Shown here: positions 11,815 to 24,000 of the stretch, in pieces | Position numbering within the stretch: position 1 is the first letter of the stretch | Layout: the number at the start of each line of letters is the position of its first letter | Origin: Avena insularis | Taxonomy: Eukaryota > Streptophyta > Magnoliopsida > Poales > Poaceae | Assembly: GCA_023614405.1 (NCBI GenBank) | Contig: CM042684.1 | Coordinates: 470,031,650-470,095,649, forward strand | Direction of reading: 5' to 3' | DNA: 64,000 bases | Made by a program: the position numbers and the translations under genes | Notes under the pieces: generated by a model | Database searches by the model: none | What the model was told of the DNA's origin: nothing | The model's input: the letters and a program-made list of their open reading frames with translations, nothing else

Positions 11815-12618
11815 TTCTTTTTCTTGCTTCTTATGCCTAACTTAAAGGCGTTAAAGAAAAGTACTTATTGGGAGATAACCCAAAAGTTTTAGATGAGTCT
11901 TGGAAGTTATTACATCAGTAATAACCGCTCCTTATCCTTTTTATTTGCTTTTTGTGGCAAGAGTAACCTCTAATGAGAGAGAAGTAATGATTGGAAAAGT
12001 TGCTATCCCGAAACAGATTTCTGTGCTTCACCGTAAAAATTCGTGTAAAATGTCTGAACGTCTTTTTGAGGCGTGTTTTTTTGTGCTTCTACCCCAGGTT
12101 GTTATCTAACTTTAGTTAGTTCAACACTTTTTGATTTGAGCAACATAAGGTCTTCGAAAAAATCCGTCTTTACCTGCTGGTCTGTTTTGACAGATTTCTG
12201 CCATTTTCTGCATTTGCTTCTTGTTGGTTCCTCTTTGAGTTCTTTTGGGGAATTGAGCTTTTTGAGGGAAGTGCTACAGTAGCTAGTGTTCTAATGGAAG
12301 TTTATTTGGTGTTAGAACTGAACCTTAAGACCTATTATCTTGAGTGCACTAATGTTGCTAATAAAGATTGTGTGAAGTTTTGTATGAAGGAAAAATTTCA
12401 GGTGTATGGAAGGAATAAGGAATGAGATGAAGGATGGACTAAAGCTCAAGCTTGGGCATGCCACGTGTGTCACCCCAAGAAATATCCAAGAAGTACAAGC
12501 GTCAAAGCTTGGGGATGCCCAAGGCATCCCCTTCTTCATCAATAAAAATCCCAGGCTTCTTCCAAACGCTTCATTTTTATTGTTTCATGCACAGTTGTGT
12601 TGTTCTTGGAGCGTCTTC
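11815..12618 (+). other. Non-coding tail of element A
   Basis: There is no retroelement frame here. The sequence matches the tails at 15119-15910 and, from 12338, the start of the window. It includes two AAGCTTGGG(G/C)ATGCC motifs (about 12448 and 12506) that imitate the polypurine tract. Confidence 0.7.
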
Positions 12619-12906
12619 TTTATTGTTTACTGTTTACTTTATGCAAGAAATTACTATGTTCCACACAATACGTTTAATCCTTTGTTTTCAGCAAAACCGG
12701 TGATATTGACAACCTCACTGTAAGTTGGGGCAAAGTTCTGTGGTTGTGTTGTGCAGGATTTCAAGTTGGTAGCAACACCTTGGGGTTGTTTCCTTGCACC
12801 TACTGGTTCGATAACCTTGGTTTCATAACTAAGGGAAACTTGTTGTTGTGCTCATCATACCTTCCTCTTGGGGTTCCCAACAAGCTCAACTTATCCTGAG
12901 CCATCA
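12619..12906 (+). repeat. Truncated 5' LTR of element B
   Basis: From TTTATTGTTTACTG the sequence matches the last part of the LTRs at 18950-19233 and 9370-9699 (ACACAATACGTTTAATCC, then CTCATCATACCTTCC). It ends GAGCCATCA. About 1.2 kb of the LTR's 5' part is missing. Confidence 0.88.
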
Positions 12907-12916
12907 AGCCTTTTTC

Positions 12917-12934
12917 TGGCGCCGTTGCTGGGGA
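12917..12934 (+). other. Primer-binding site of element B (tRNA-Asp type)
   Basis: TGGCGCCGTTGCTGGGGA lies 10 bp after the LTR end and differs at one base from the complement of the plant tRNA-Asp 3' end. Confidence 0.85.
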
Positions 12935-13093
12935 GTCAAGGAAATCTTCACAACGGGAGTCCCTCACAACCAATATCTTTACTTTGTTTTTTTGTTTTTC
13001 TTAGTTTATTTTTGCTTTGTTTGCTTGTTTCTTTTATCAAAAACACAAAAAATTAGTGGTACTGGTTTGCTTCCTTTATCAAAACACAAAAAA

Positions 13094-15118
13094 ATGACTA
13101 CTCTTGAAAACACTAAGTTGTGTGACTTTACTAGCACAAACAACAATGATTTCATGTGCACACCTATTGCTCCACCTGTTCCTGAAGCTACTTTATTTCA
13201 AATTAAACCTGCTTTGCTCAATCTTGTTATGAAAGAACAATTCTCTGGTGTTGGTACTGAAGATGCTGCTGCTCACCTTAATAACTTTGTTGAACTCTGT
13301 GAGATGCAAAAACATAGGGATATAGATGGAGATATTATTAAACTTAAATTGTTTCCTTTCTCTTTGAGAGGAAAAGCTAAAGAATGGTTGCTATCCCTAA
13401 CTAGAAATAGTATTGATTCTTGGACTAAATGCAAAGATGCTTTCATTGGAAAATATTATCCTCCTGCTAAGATTATATCTATGAGAAGTGAAATAATGAA
13501 ATTTAAATAATTTAATAATGAACATGTTGCTCAAGCTTGGGAAAGAATGAAATCCCTTGTAAAGAATTGTCCCACTCATGGACTGGCTGCTTGGATGATT
13601 ATCCAAACCTTTTATGCAGGACTGAATTATTCTTCAAGAAATCTATTGGATTCTGCTGCTGGAGGTACCTTTATGACCATTACTTTGGGTGCTGCAACAA
13701 AGCTCCTTGATAATATGATGGTTAACTATTCTGAATGGCACACTGAGAGAGCTCCACAAGGTAAGAAGGTAAACTCTGTTGAAGAAACCTCCTCCTTGAG
13801 TGATAAAATTGATGTTATTATGTCTATGTTGGTTAATGGAAAAACACATATTGATCCAAATCATGTTCCCTTAGCCTCTTTGGTTGCTTAAGAAGAGCAA
13901 GTTGATGTGAACTTCAATAGAAACAATAATTTTAACAACAATGCCTATAGGGATAATTTTGGTAATAATAATTATAGGCCATATCCTCCCAATAATGGTA
14001 ATGTTTATGGAAATTCCTACAACAACAATAGAAGTGCACCCTCTGAATTTGAAGTCATGCTTAAGGTTTTTATTAGTAAACAAACTGCTTTCAATAAAAC
14101 TATTGAGGAAAAACTTTCGAATGCTGAAAAAATATATGCTCTTTGTCTGAAGCACAATCCTCTTTGATTAATAAAATGGCTGCTAAACCTGAAACTATGG
14201 AAAACCCCTTTGCTGCTACTAATGCCATACAAGTTAGAATTGATGAAAATGTTAGATTGTTAGCTGAATTACATGCTAAGTGGGAAAGAGAAGATGAAAT
14301 TGCTAGAAATAATAGTATATGTACTATTACCACCACCAATGTTGATGCTAGCAAACCACATGAAGTCCCCATTCCTTTTGCAACAATGCCTAAAACCAAT
14401 GGAACCTTTTCAAATAAAAATGCTAAAATTCTTCGAAATATGTGAAACAATAGCTCTACTACCTTGGAGGGTAATTATGATTTTGATCTTGATGGTTGCA
14501 ATATCTCTGAAGTAATTATGTTCCTACAGAAGCTTGCTAAAAGTCCTAATGCTAGTACTATGAATATGGCCTTTACAAAACACATTATTGATGCTCTCAT
14601 AAAAATTAAAGAAGAAAAATTGAAACATAAAGCCTCTATTCCTATGAAATTAGAAGATGGTTGGGAACCCATCATTAATATGAAAGTGAATGATTTTGAT
14701 CTCAAAGCTTTATGTGATCTTGATAGTAGTGTTTCTATTATGCCTAGAAGGATTTATGAAATGCTTGATTTGCCACCATTAGGAGATTGTTATTTTTGAT
14801 GTCCAACTTGATGATAATGCTAAAAAGAAACTCACGGGGAGTATTAATGATGTTCTTATTATGGTTAACAATACCTATGTTCCCGTTGATTTCTATGTTT
14901 TGGATTTTGAATGCAATGCTTCTTGTCCTATTATTTTGGGAAGACCTTTTTTTAGAACTGTTGGTGTCATTATTGATATGAAAGAAGGCACCATTAAATA
15001 TCAATTCCCACTCAAGAAAGGTATAGAACGCTTACCTAAGAAGAGATAGAAGATTCCTTTCCCCTCTCCTATTAAAACAAAATTTGCTCTTAATGCTTCT
15101 TCATTTGAGAATACTTGA
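13094..15118 (+). pseudogene. Gag-protease polyprotein of element B, multiply disrupted
   Basis: It is colinear with 9890-11814 and starts with the same MTTLENTKLC. Here the AAAGAATGG site is intact (KAKEWLLSL). It carries CAA-to-TAA stops near 13509 (AAATTTAAATAA) and 13889 (GTTGCTTAAGAAG), frameshifts near 14140, 14440 and 14795, and a TAG near 15050. The gag core, Asn-rich segment, helical segment and retropepsin-like region are all recognisable. The protease again reads D-L-D-S-S (14716 on), so this unusual residue is shared with A rather than private. It lacks pol and is inactive. Confidence 0.88.
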
Positions 15119-17758
15119 ATCTTGCTTCTTATGCCTAGCTCAAAGGCGTTAAAGAAAATCACGTATTGGGAGATAACCCAAATTTTTATTCAGTAAGTTT
15201 TTCTTTTGTTGAGTCTTGGAAGTTATTGCCTCAGTAATAACCTCTCCTTATCTTTTTTGTGTGGTTTTTGTGCCAAGAATAACCTCTAATGAGAGAGAAG
15301 TAATACTTGGGAAAGTTGCTGTCCCGAAACAGATTTTTGAGCTTCACTGTAAAAGTCGTGAACAATCCCTGTACGTTGGATTGAGCTGTAATTTTTTGTG
15401 CTTCTGACCCAGGTTATTATCTAACTTTCGTTAGTTTAATACTTTTCGATTTGAGCAACATAAGGTCTTCGAAAAAATCAGTTTTTACCTACTGGTCTGT
15501 TCTGACAGATTTCTGCCATTATTCTTGCCAATTACTTGAACTTTTAAAAGGAATTGATCAGTAGCTTGTGTTTCAATGGAAGTTTTACTTGTGTTGAAAC
15601 TAAACCCAAAGACTTATTATCTTGAGTACACTAATGTTGCTAATGAAGATTGTGTGAAGTCTTGTATGAAGGAAATTTTAAAGTGTAGGGAAGAATAATG
15701 TGATGACATGAAGTATGGACAAAAGCTCAAGATTGGGGATGCCACCCGTTTCACCCCAAGAAATATTCAATAAGTACAAGCGTGAAAGCTTGGGTATGCC
15801 CAAGGCATCCCCTTCTTCATCAATAAAAATCTTAGGGTTTTTTCCAAACACTTCATTTTTATTGTTTCATGCACAAATTGTGTTGTTCTTGGAGTGTCTT
15901 CGTTTTGTTTTTAGTTTTATTTTTCTTAGTTTGCTTAAATAAATTGGTTGGACCCCCGCATTCATACATAGTTTCAAATACGTTGATTTGGATTGGAAAA
16001 GAGTAGGAAAGTTCATGCTTATAAGTGGTATAAAAGGAGTCTTGTTTTGACTATGGCCTAGACTTTATCATGTCATGTTTGATATTTCTTTGACTTTATG
16101 CTTAGTGATTATTGCTGTAGCATGACATGTTCCAAACAATTGAGATTGCTTAATGTGCCTTGAAAGAATCATGCGCTGTTTTAGCATACAAAAGCATAAT
16201 ATTGTGGTATTCTCCTTTGATGCTTTATTTGGGTTGACTTGGCGCATGCTCACACCATGTTAAGACTATACCAGTCACCATATCCTCTATGATCATTTAG
16301 TTTTCGACTTGTAATATCACTTTATGCTTTAATTAATAATGTTTTGTCGCTTTGCATGATTATGGCCATTATTGCTCTCTTAGTTGGTCGCTCCCAGTCT
16401 TTTGCTAGCCTCCGCATGTACCAAGTATGAGTTACACTCATGCATCCAACTCCAAATAAAACCAAGTTACTCCAAAGAGTCCACCATACCTACCTATTAG
16501 CATTATTGCGATTCCAAGTATATTCATGTTTTTATCTACCTTCTGAATTAAACTTATTATGTGAAAATTAGTGATTAAAGCTCTCACAAACTTGATGGCA
16601 CACTTTACTTTCTTGCACTTAATAAACTTGAACCATTGTGCCCATCTATATTGCGTATATGCTTGCGCTTTATAAGTGGTGAATTAGCAGAACCATGTTA
16701 CCATGGGGAACGCTTTCAATATTGCACATTATTTAGTTGATATCATGTTCTTTTGCTTATGGATCCCGGCGGTGTGAAATAAAAGGGGAGCTTGTCAGCT
16801 CATGGAGTTTGTATATGTGTTAGAGAAACGCATGGGAGGCTAGCCTAAGCCATGCCTAATCATGGTGGAAACTTGCATCATAACCATAGTGAGCAATCCG
16901 TGAAGCATCCTCAATAAAAACCTATGAAAATAGCAAATAAAAAGATCGCTGAGATGCTCATTATTTGTTGCCTTGTCATTTTGATATGGAATGGCTCCTG
17001 TATCATGGGGCAAGGGGTACACCATTGGCGATTCTCTATGATACACATGTACTTACAATGACAAGAACTTACTCATGACTAAAGTTGAGTAGCAAGGGGC
17101 ATGAGATTTTCAACTTATAACTTGTCAAGCATATCCTCATATTTGTTCACTTTAACCTTAACTACCTAAAGATGCTTATGATAGGGGCAATGAGAGCTGA
17201 AAGCTAATAAGTACCATGATTTTTGGAAGCTCTTTATGAAACTTGAATCCCTGCTTCCCTCTATGAAGGGCCTTTTTTACTTTCATGTTGAGTCTCCATC
17301 TACTATCTTTATGCACCTATTAAGGAAGCATAGTGGTCATTCTTAGTTTAATGTGCATTGTCCCAAAACTTGTTGATTGATTCATAACTTTGATATTGCT
17401 TGTTCTTAAAATATTTGTATCTAGTCACCCTTATGAACTTTGAAGATGTCCTATGCATTTATGTTTTGCTATACCATGAGGGACAAGCTGAATACCATTC
17501 TCATTATGTTTTCTATATGTGAAACAAACAAACGTCTTTCAAAGCATTGTTATTCATGAATCTTTTATTTGTACCTTTTCATGTTACAACATAGTTGCTA
17601 TGTCTTATTGTTAGAACTATATCTTTCATGTCTATGTTAGAGTACTATGATCCCAGCTATCAATGTTTTACACATACCTTGATCAAGATTATGATGGTGC
17701 ATGTCACCTCAAAAATTATTCTTTTTATCACTTACCTACTCGAGGACGAGCAGGAGTT
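15119..17758 (+). other. Non-coding tail of element B
   Basis: About 2.6 kb contain no credible frame. From 15619 it is colinear with 1-1801 plus 3420-3810, which makes it the uninterrupted reference for the solo-LTR insertion site (at about 17335). Two polypurine-tract-like motifs (GATTGGGGATGCC and AAGCTTGGGTATGCC) lie near 15730 and 15787. Confidence 0.75.
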
Positions 17759-17769
17759 AAGCTTGGGGA
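17759..17769 (+). other. Polypurine tract of element B
   Basis: AAGCTTGGGGA lies immediately before the LTR start TGTTCATACGTCG. Confidence 0.82.
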
Positions 17770-19233
17770 TGTTCATACGTCGTAAACGTATCTATAATTT
17801 TTGATGTTCCATGCTTGTTTAGTATTTACTTTATTATGTTTAGTTCATACTTTGAGGTATTTTTATACATTTTCTGGAACTAACCTATTAACAAGATGCC
17901 ATAGTGCCAGTTGCCTGTGTTTCTGCTATTTTTGGTTTCAGAAAAGCTAGTAAGGAAATATTCTCTCAATTGGACCGAACAAAACCATAGTCAATATTTT
18001 ACCCGAAGCAACACGGAGTCCAGAGGGGAGACAAAGTGGCGCACCAGGGCGGCCACACCTAAGTACCCGAAAAAGACCCAATTAGAAATCCATGGAAGAG
18101 TCTGTAGCCGCCGCCATCTTGATCCCTAGATCGGGGGGATCCGAAGCTCTTCCCGGCACCCTGCCGGAGGGGAGAGATCACCCTGGAGGCCTTCTTCATC
18201 ACTATGATTGCCTCCGGTGTGATGCGTGAGTAGTTCATCCCTGGACTACGAGTCCATGTAGTAGCTAGATGGTTGGTTCTCCTCCTTTGTGCTATCATGT
18301 TTAGATCATGTGAGCTCTGTTCATGATCAAGATCATCTATTTGTAATATTACATGTTTTGCTTGCGGGGATCCGATGGATATTGAGATGCTATTTCAGAT
18401 TTATTATTGATTCTATCATGTCTATGTTATTTGTGATCTTGCATGCTTTCCGTTGTTAGTAGCTATCTTGGCCAAGTAGATGCTAGCAACTCCAAGAGGG
18501 AGTATTTATGCTCGATAGTGGGTTCATGCCTCTAGTAATCTGGGGAAGTGACGGGAATCTCTAAGGTGCTAGATGTGTTGTTGCTACTAGGGAGAAACCA
18601 ACAATCCTTTGTCCATTGGACAATCATATTGTTTACTTTACACACTTTGCTTAATGCAATTATCCGTTGCTTGCAACTTAATACTGGAGGGGGTTCGAAT
18701 GATAACCTGAAGGTGGATTATTTGTCATGGATGCAGTTGGATTACGGTCTATGTATAATGTTGTAATGCCGAATCAAATCTCATAGGATTCAAGATGATT
18801 AGTACATGCATTGTATGCTTTCTCGAGTCTGTCAATTGCTCCACTGTAATTTGTTAACCCAACATGTTATTTATCTTAAGGAGAATCACCTCTAGTGAAC
18901 TATGGACCCCGGTCCATTTTTTTACCATTGAGATACAATCTACTATTTATTGTTTATTGTTTACTTTCTGCAAGCAATTACTATCTTCCACACAATACGT
19001 TTAATCCTTTGTTTTCAGCAAAACCGGTGAGATTGACAACCTCACTGTAAGTTGGGGCAAAGTTCTGTGGTTGTGTTGTGCAGGATTCCAAGTTGGTAGC
19101 AACACCTTGGGGTTGTTTCCTTGCTCCTACTGGTTCGATAACCTTGGTTTCATAACTGAGGGAAACTTGCTGCTGTGCTCAGCATACCTTCCTCTTGGGG
19201 TTCCCAACAAGCTCAACGTATCCTGAGCCATCA
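17770..19233 (+). repeat. 3' LTR of element B (1464 bp)
   Basis: It starts TGTTCATACGTCGTAAACGTATC and ends TCCTGAGCCATCA. Its last ~280 bp match 12619-12906 closely (GTTTTCAGCAAAACCGGTGA). It has lost part of the GC-rich promoter region relative to 8134-9699 (only about 18000-18060 remains). Confidence 0.88.
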
Positions 19234-20683
19234 GACCCCAACCTTAATTTTAATAGTGGGCTCAAATATATCAGCTATCTTAGAAGGAAGCTTATCAGCT
19301 AATCTCTTACCTCCATCTCTAAATCATGAACTTTAGATGTACTTGTTTAATAAATTGCTGGTACATAGCATCATTACCTTGTTATATATCAGATTCTTCA
19401 CGATGATCATCTTTAGTAGATGTTCCACGGTATATTCAGGCGTTGGCGCGTTGGTATAATCCAGCTCTTCAAGATTTTCTTAATTTGTTACCACCCTCAT
19501 CATTTTGAGGTCTTCTACTAGATTTGGCTCAGGCTTCCCAGCAAACTTTGCTAGTATGAGAGCTTAACTCTCGGTTACCTTGCCCAATTGAGCCTCCACG
19601 GTCTTTGTTCTTTCCTGTAGAGCCTGCACATCATTTCTAATTGCAACGGCTTGGTTAGATAATTTTCCTATACTACGTTCATGGTTCTCCGTAATTTTAA
19701 GAAGCATATTATTTTGCTCGGTTTGAGATTGCATAAAGTTCTAACAGTTTTCTCAAACGAGAGATTGCCATGATTTGCTCCATTATTATTATCATAATTA
19801 TTGTAAGAAGCTCCTGCAGGATTAGAGTAATGTTTTTGAACATTAGAAGCAAAATTTTGATTCTTCCATGCAGGATTATAAGGAGCGAGAGCTATAAAAT
19901 TAACATTATTAACATCGGTAGTGATAGCATTAACTTGGGTATCTTCCTTACCCTTTACTATGTTGAGTAATTCGTCTACCTTAGATGTAAGCTCTTCATT
20001 GTTTACCTCGGTGATTGAACTCACTCTTTTCGAGGTTCTTTCCACATGCCATTAGGCATGGTTGTTTTGCATATCATCAAGTAATTTCTTTGCAACACTC
20101 ACTTGCTTTCCCATGATTGTTCCTCCTGCTGCAGTATCTAGCATAAACTTAGACATAGGGTTAAGGCCATTATAAAATAAATGTAATATAAGCCATTCTT
20201 CCATCCCATGACTAGGACAGTTCATTACAGCTTCTTTCATCCTTTCCCATGCAAGCGCTAGTGTCTTGCGATCTTCTTGTCTAAAGCTTGTAATGTTGGA
20301 TTTTAGTTGCATAGTTTTAGCTGGGGGGGGGGGAATTTAGTCATAAACATATTAGTGCATTACTCCCAAGATTTAATAGTGCCCTTAGGTAGAGCTAGCA
20401 ACCAATCCTTAGCCTTTCTTCTAAGAGAGAAAGGAAACAATCTTAACTTAACAACATTTGGATCTACATCCTTAATACGCATCATGTCGCAAATTTTAGT
20501 AAAAGTATTTAAGTGCAAACCTGAATCCTCACAAGATGAGCCTCCAAATTAGTTTTGCTGAACCGAACTTAAAAGGTTAGGCTTACTATCATATGCTTCC
20601 GCATCAACAACAAGTTGAGTGATAGATGCACAAATAAAATCACCAGTGGGTGTAGCATACTCCCCAAGTCTATTTTGAGCCAT
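19234..20683 (-). pseudogene. Gag of element E, broken and 3'-truncated
   Basis: The minus-strand ATG at 20683 opens MAQNRLGEYATPTGDF, a typical start for grass gypsy gag. A retrotransposon gag domain follows (PNVVKLRLFPFSL, AKDWLLALPKGTI, then WERMKEAVMNCPSHGMEEW at about 20200-20250). After it come an Asn/Gly-rich stretch (about 19770-19850), a coiled segment (VQALQERTKTVEAQLGKV) and the pre-protease phrase IFEPTIKIKVG at the very edge. Stops include a TAA near 20550 (QQN-stop-FGG), and an 11-base G run at 20323-20333 (C run in the coding sense) lies at a frame break. Gag would package element RNA; this copy cannot be translated through. Confidence 0.82.
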
Positions 20684-20855
20684 CGATCTTATATTTTTGG
20701 TATTTTTTAAGTAAAGAAAAGAAATAAAGAGTAACTATTTTTTTGGGTTTTCAAATAGACAACTAGAAATGAAACTAATAACAAGAATAAAACTAAAACA
20801 AATAATAAAACTAAAAACAAGGTCTCTAGTGACCTCACCAGGATAGCAAAATTGC

Positions 20856-20873
20856 TTCCCCGGCAATGGCGCT
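20856..20873 (-). other. Primer-binding site of element E (tRNA-Asp type)
   Basis: In the minus sense the site is TAGCGCCATTGCCGGGGA, two differences from the complement of the plant tRNA-Asp 3' end. It lies 11 bp downstream of the LTR end in element orientation. Confidence 0.72.
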
Positions 20874-20884
20874 AGAAAAAGGAT

Positions 20885-21053
20885 TGATACCTTCGATCCA
20901 GATTCACAAATGTAGTATAATAGCTTTTTCCCTAGTAGACCTAGGTTTAATCGAACCTTGGAAACCAATGCTAAAAAGTAATAAAAGGACACATCTATAA
21001 GACTTTGTTTCTTCATTTACCGGACCAATCTAGTTTACTTTTATAATGGGTTG
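20885..21053 (-). repeat. 5' LTR of element E, inner part
   Basis: In element orientation this is the last 169 bp of the LTR, ending GAAGGTATCA. It is cut at 21053, where the LARD target duplication GGTTG (21049-21053) lies. Confidence 0.72.
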
Positions 21054-24000
21054 TGTAACTACCTCGGTGAATTACGCTCCTAGTTACAAGCCTGGATGAG
21101 CGGAAATGGTTAAAATAGTACGGTGGGGCCCAAATGCCACTCACAGGTAGACCTTTCGGCCGTCCTAACCATTTCCAAACATCGACCAGAACGGCGCGAA
21201 TCGGCGAAGGGATCAACTACATACACAAATGAGTATGTATGCAAGCCACCATACAATGGTTCTCAAAGTCATTCCATCTAAAAAGAAAGGAAATATAGCA
21301 ACGCCATACGGCAAGATCCAAATATCCTAGATAGATATAATAGTTTAGGATATCTCCTCATACATCAAACATCAGAGTATCAGGCGGAAGCGGAAAACAA
21401 GATCCGAGTACGGATAAGAAGCAAATCGGCATAAGATGCCCCATAAATAAACACATCCCCCCCACAGATCTCACGGATCCCCGTTCCCGGAATCTCTACA
21501 CCGAATGATCGCTGCCCGCATCGTCCGTCTCCTCCACCCAGTATCCATCTTGCGAGTTTACCTGTGCATCTGAATCAAACAATTTATCGTGTGAGACCCT
21601 AGGGGTACTCAGCAAGTCTTTATGCCTCTAAAGGGGACACAACTGGGTGACGCAATTGCAGCAAAAGATAAACCCTAGCAATTCTATAGATACGCTAACC
21701 ATCCGCCTAACCAAAGATAGACGGATGTCCGTGAAATAATAACAACATTATAAAGGTAATATCAACAGATCCATCCTCCTCCTCGCCATCGACGAGGAAG
21801 CGGACGAACAACCCCATCCGTTGGCGTTTTATTATCCATTCCATGAGTGTTGCACTAGTTACTAGTCGATACTTAGTCAAGTTAAAAGCGGTACTTTAGT
21901 TATGCTTGTCTATGATCGAAACTGTGCTCCAAGTCGTCCATAACCGCGACATGGCTTTCGAAAAGTTTTACCTGCAGGATGCACAAATAGCAACACACAC
22001 TCGATCAACCTCGGAAAACCAAATCAAAACCCAACGAGGCGATCACGACAAAGCGATCACAGATTCAGAAATATTTCAGGGGCCACCCCATTGCTACCCA
22101 GAACGGCCGGCTACGAGACGGACTCAAGGTTTGTGTGGCGGTCAGAACGATCGGGAACCCGAAAGTGTGACTGGCTTGTTGATACAACAAACGGTCACGG
22201 CCCTAAATAAAGACAGTGCAAGACTGCACAATTTAAATAAAGCAAGAAAGCATGGCATAAGTACAGGATAGTAAATAAAACCTCAAACTAGTTTGTGGCC
22301 CCAAGAAATAAGAATGAATCAAGCTCGGCTCGGGGGTTCATAAGCCTCCCGGATGTGGATAGCGAATATTCAAGGAACAGGAATCAAGTACTGGGTCCCA
22401 CGGACACAAGTGAGCCTGAAAAACCAAATAGCAAATATGGCTCACCGATGCCACTTTCATTAGTTATCCCATTACTACTCAGGTTAAGTTGTTTAGGTAC
22501 CTCGTTATCCATCAGACCCTCACATACCCTACACACATGTTTCTACGACTGCATGGCTCAAACAACTCTGTAGTAATGGCTCATGGGATGGAGGAACAAG
22601 CTTCTGGGGTTTAAAAGTAAAGGCTATGCAATACTTGGGATTCATTTAATGCAATCATGACTCAATGATGCAAGAATAAGATAGAGGCAATAGGTACTAT
22701 ATGTATGCAAGCATGTGGTAGTGCTTGCACAGCTCGCTTGAAGCGAGAGAAGGATCTGGGTAGTGCTCCTGGGTCTCTGGATATATCCCCTGCTCAGCGT
22801 CTATTCGGAGAAGAACCAAACAAACAAGGGCCAACATAAATAAAGTGCACAAGCATGTGAAATAAAATGCATCAAGCAAACAATCATGCCATGATGAATG
22901 ATGCACAATTTGCATGGCAATAATGTAGCATGGCATGGGTGAGGTGTGGAATACAAGTATAAATCATTTTGTTGAGTTTTAATCATGTTTTAACCTCGAT
23001 TAAGTTGCTGTATACATTATATTTATATGATGCATGCTGCAAAACAGAACAAGGAATGCATAAACAGAAAGGTCTCGTCGAGCTAATCATTTTAGACATA
23101 TTATTTGTTAAATTTGGAGTTATAAATCAAAAGTTATTAATTAATTAAGGAAAAGGGCATTTTATTGTAATTTTAATCAACTTGGAAATTAAAGTGTCCA
23201 AAATATATTTTGGATGGCATATTTGAATTCCTCACATTTTCTGAATTCAAAACACCTATTATTTGTATTATTTGGATTTATATTTTAAAAGTTATTTGAA
23301 TACATATTTAAATTTGAATTTGAATTAATTTTGAAAAAGGTTTAAATTAAAACAGATAAACAGAAAAACTTTTACACCCAACCCAGTACTAGCCCGAGCC
23401 ACCGGCAGTGGGGCACCACTGTCACTGGGCGTTCACGGCGCCAATAGCTTTTCTCACCATGGAAGGCTAGCGCAACAACCGACAAAGTGACCGGCTAGAG
23501 CGGGCCACGCGCGTCAGGGCAAGGGTGCTTGCCACGCCAAGGGATGGGGAGCGGTTAAGGTCCCGAAGCAGGTGCTTCGCAAAACTACACAGAGGCGCAG
23601 GTGGGACCAGGCTGGACCGCGGGTTGAGCTCAAAAAGGCGGGGTATGCGCAAAGGGCCACAACCATCGTGGATCTTCTCGAATCTTCGCCGAGAGATCGG
23701 CGCGCGGTAGGCAGGGCGATCTGGGGGACTCGAGCCCGCGACATGCGCGTCAGAGGGCGAGCCACCGCGATAGGCTGGGTTGGTGTTAGAAGGTGTAGGG
23801 GTTTAGGTGAGGCATGGCGCCAAGATGAGACGGCAACCGCGAGGCTCGCCACACCGAGGGTGCTCGACAAAGCGGTCCGACGCGAACAGGATGCAACGGC
23901 GAGGAAGGAGGTGTCGGAGGCTCGTGGGCTCACCGGAGGTTGTTGGTGCGGTCGGATCGGGCAGAGGAGCGGGTCGCCGAGAAGAGGCCGCCGAGCTAGG

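Larger units (their letters stand above)
8134..12618 (+). mobile_element. Gypsy element A: 5' LTR, primer site, gag-protease, truncated tail
   Basis: The order is LTR 8134-9699, primer-binding site 9711-9728, leader, gag-protease 9890-11814, and non-coding tail to 12618. No reverse transcriptase, RNase H or integrase follows protease, so the element is a non-autonomous gag-pro type or a deletion derivative. The tail matches 1-280 and 15619-15900. It stops at 12619-12621, where sequence from the middle of an LTR begins, so A has lost its own 3' end. Confidence 0.85.
12619..19233 (+). mobile_element. Gypsy element B: 5' LTR remnant, gag-protease remnant, tail, complete 3' LTR
   Basis: The order is the last ~288 bp of an LTR (12619-12906), primer site 12917-12934, broken gag-protease 13094-15118, non-coding tail to 17758, polypurine tract 17759-17769, and 3' LTR 17770-19233. 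It is the same family as A. Its left edge is a deletion junction with A. Its right edge at 19233 abuts an unrelated minus-strand gag without a recognisable target duplication, so the A-B composite was rearranged after insertion. Confidence 0.85.

Noticed and set aside
19234..19240. Target duplication for element B at its right edge
   Set aside because: GACCC after the LTR has no partner at 8129-8133 (ATGCC) or at 12619; the composite is rearranged.
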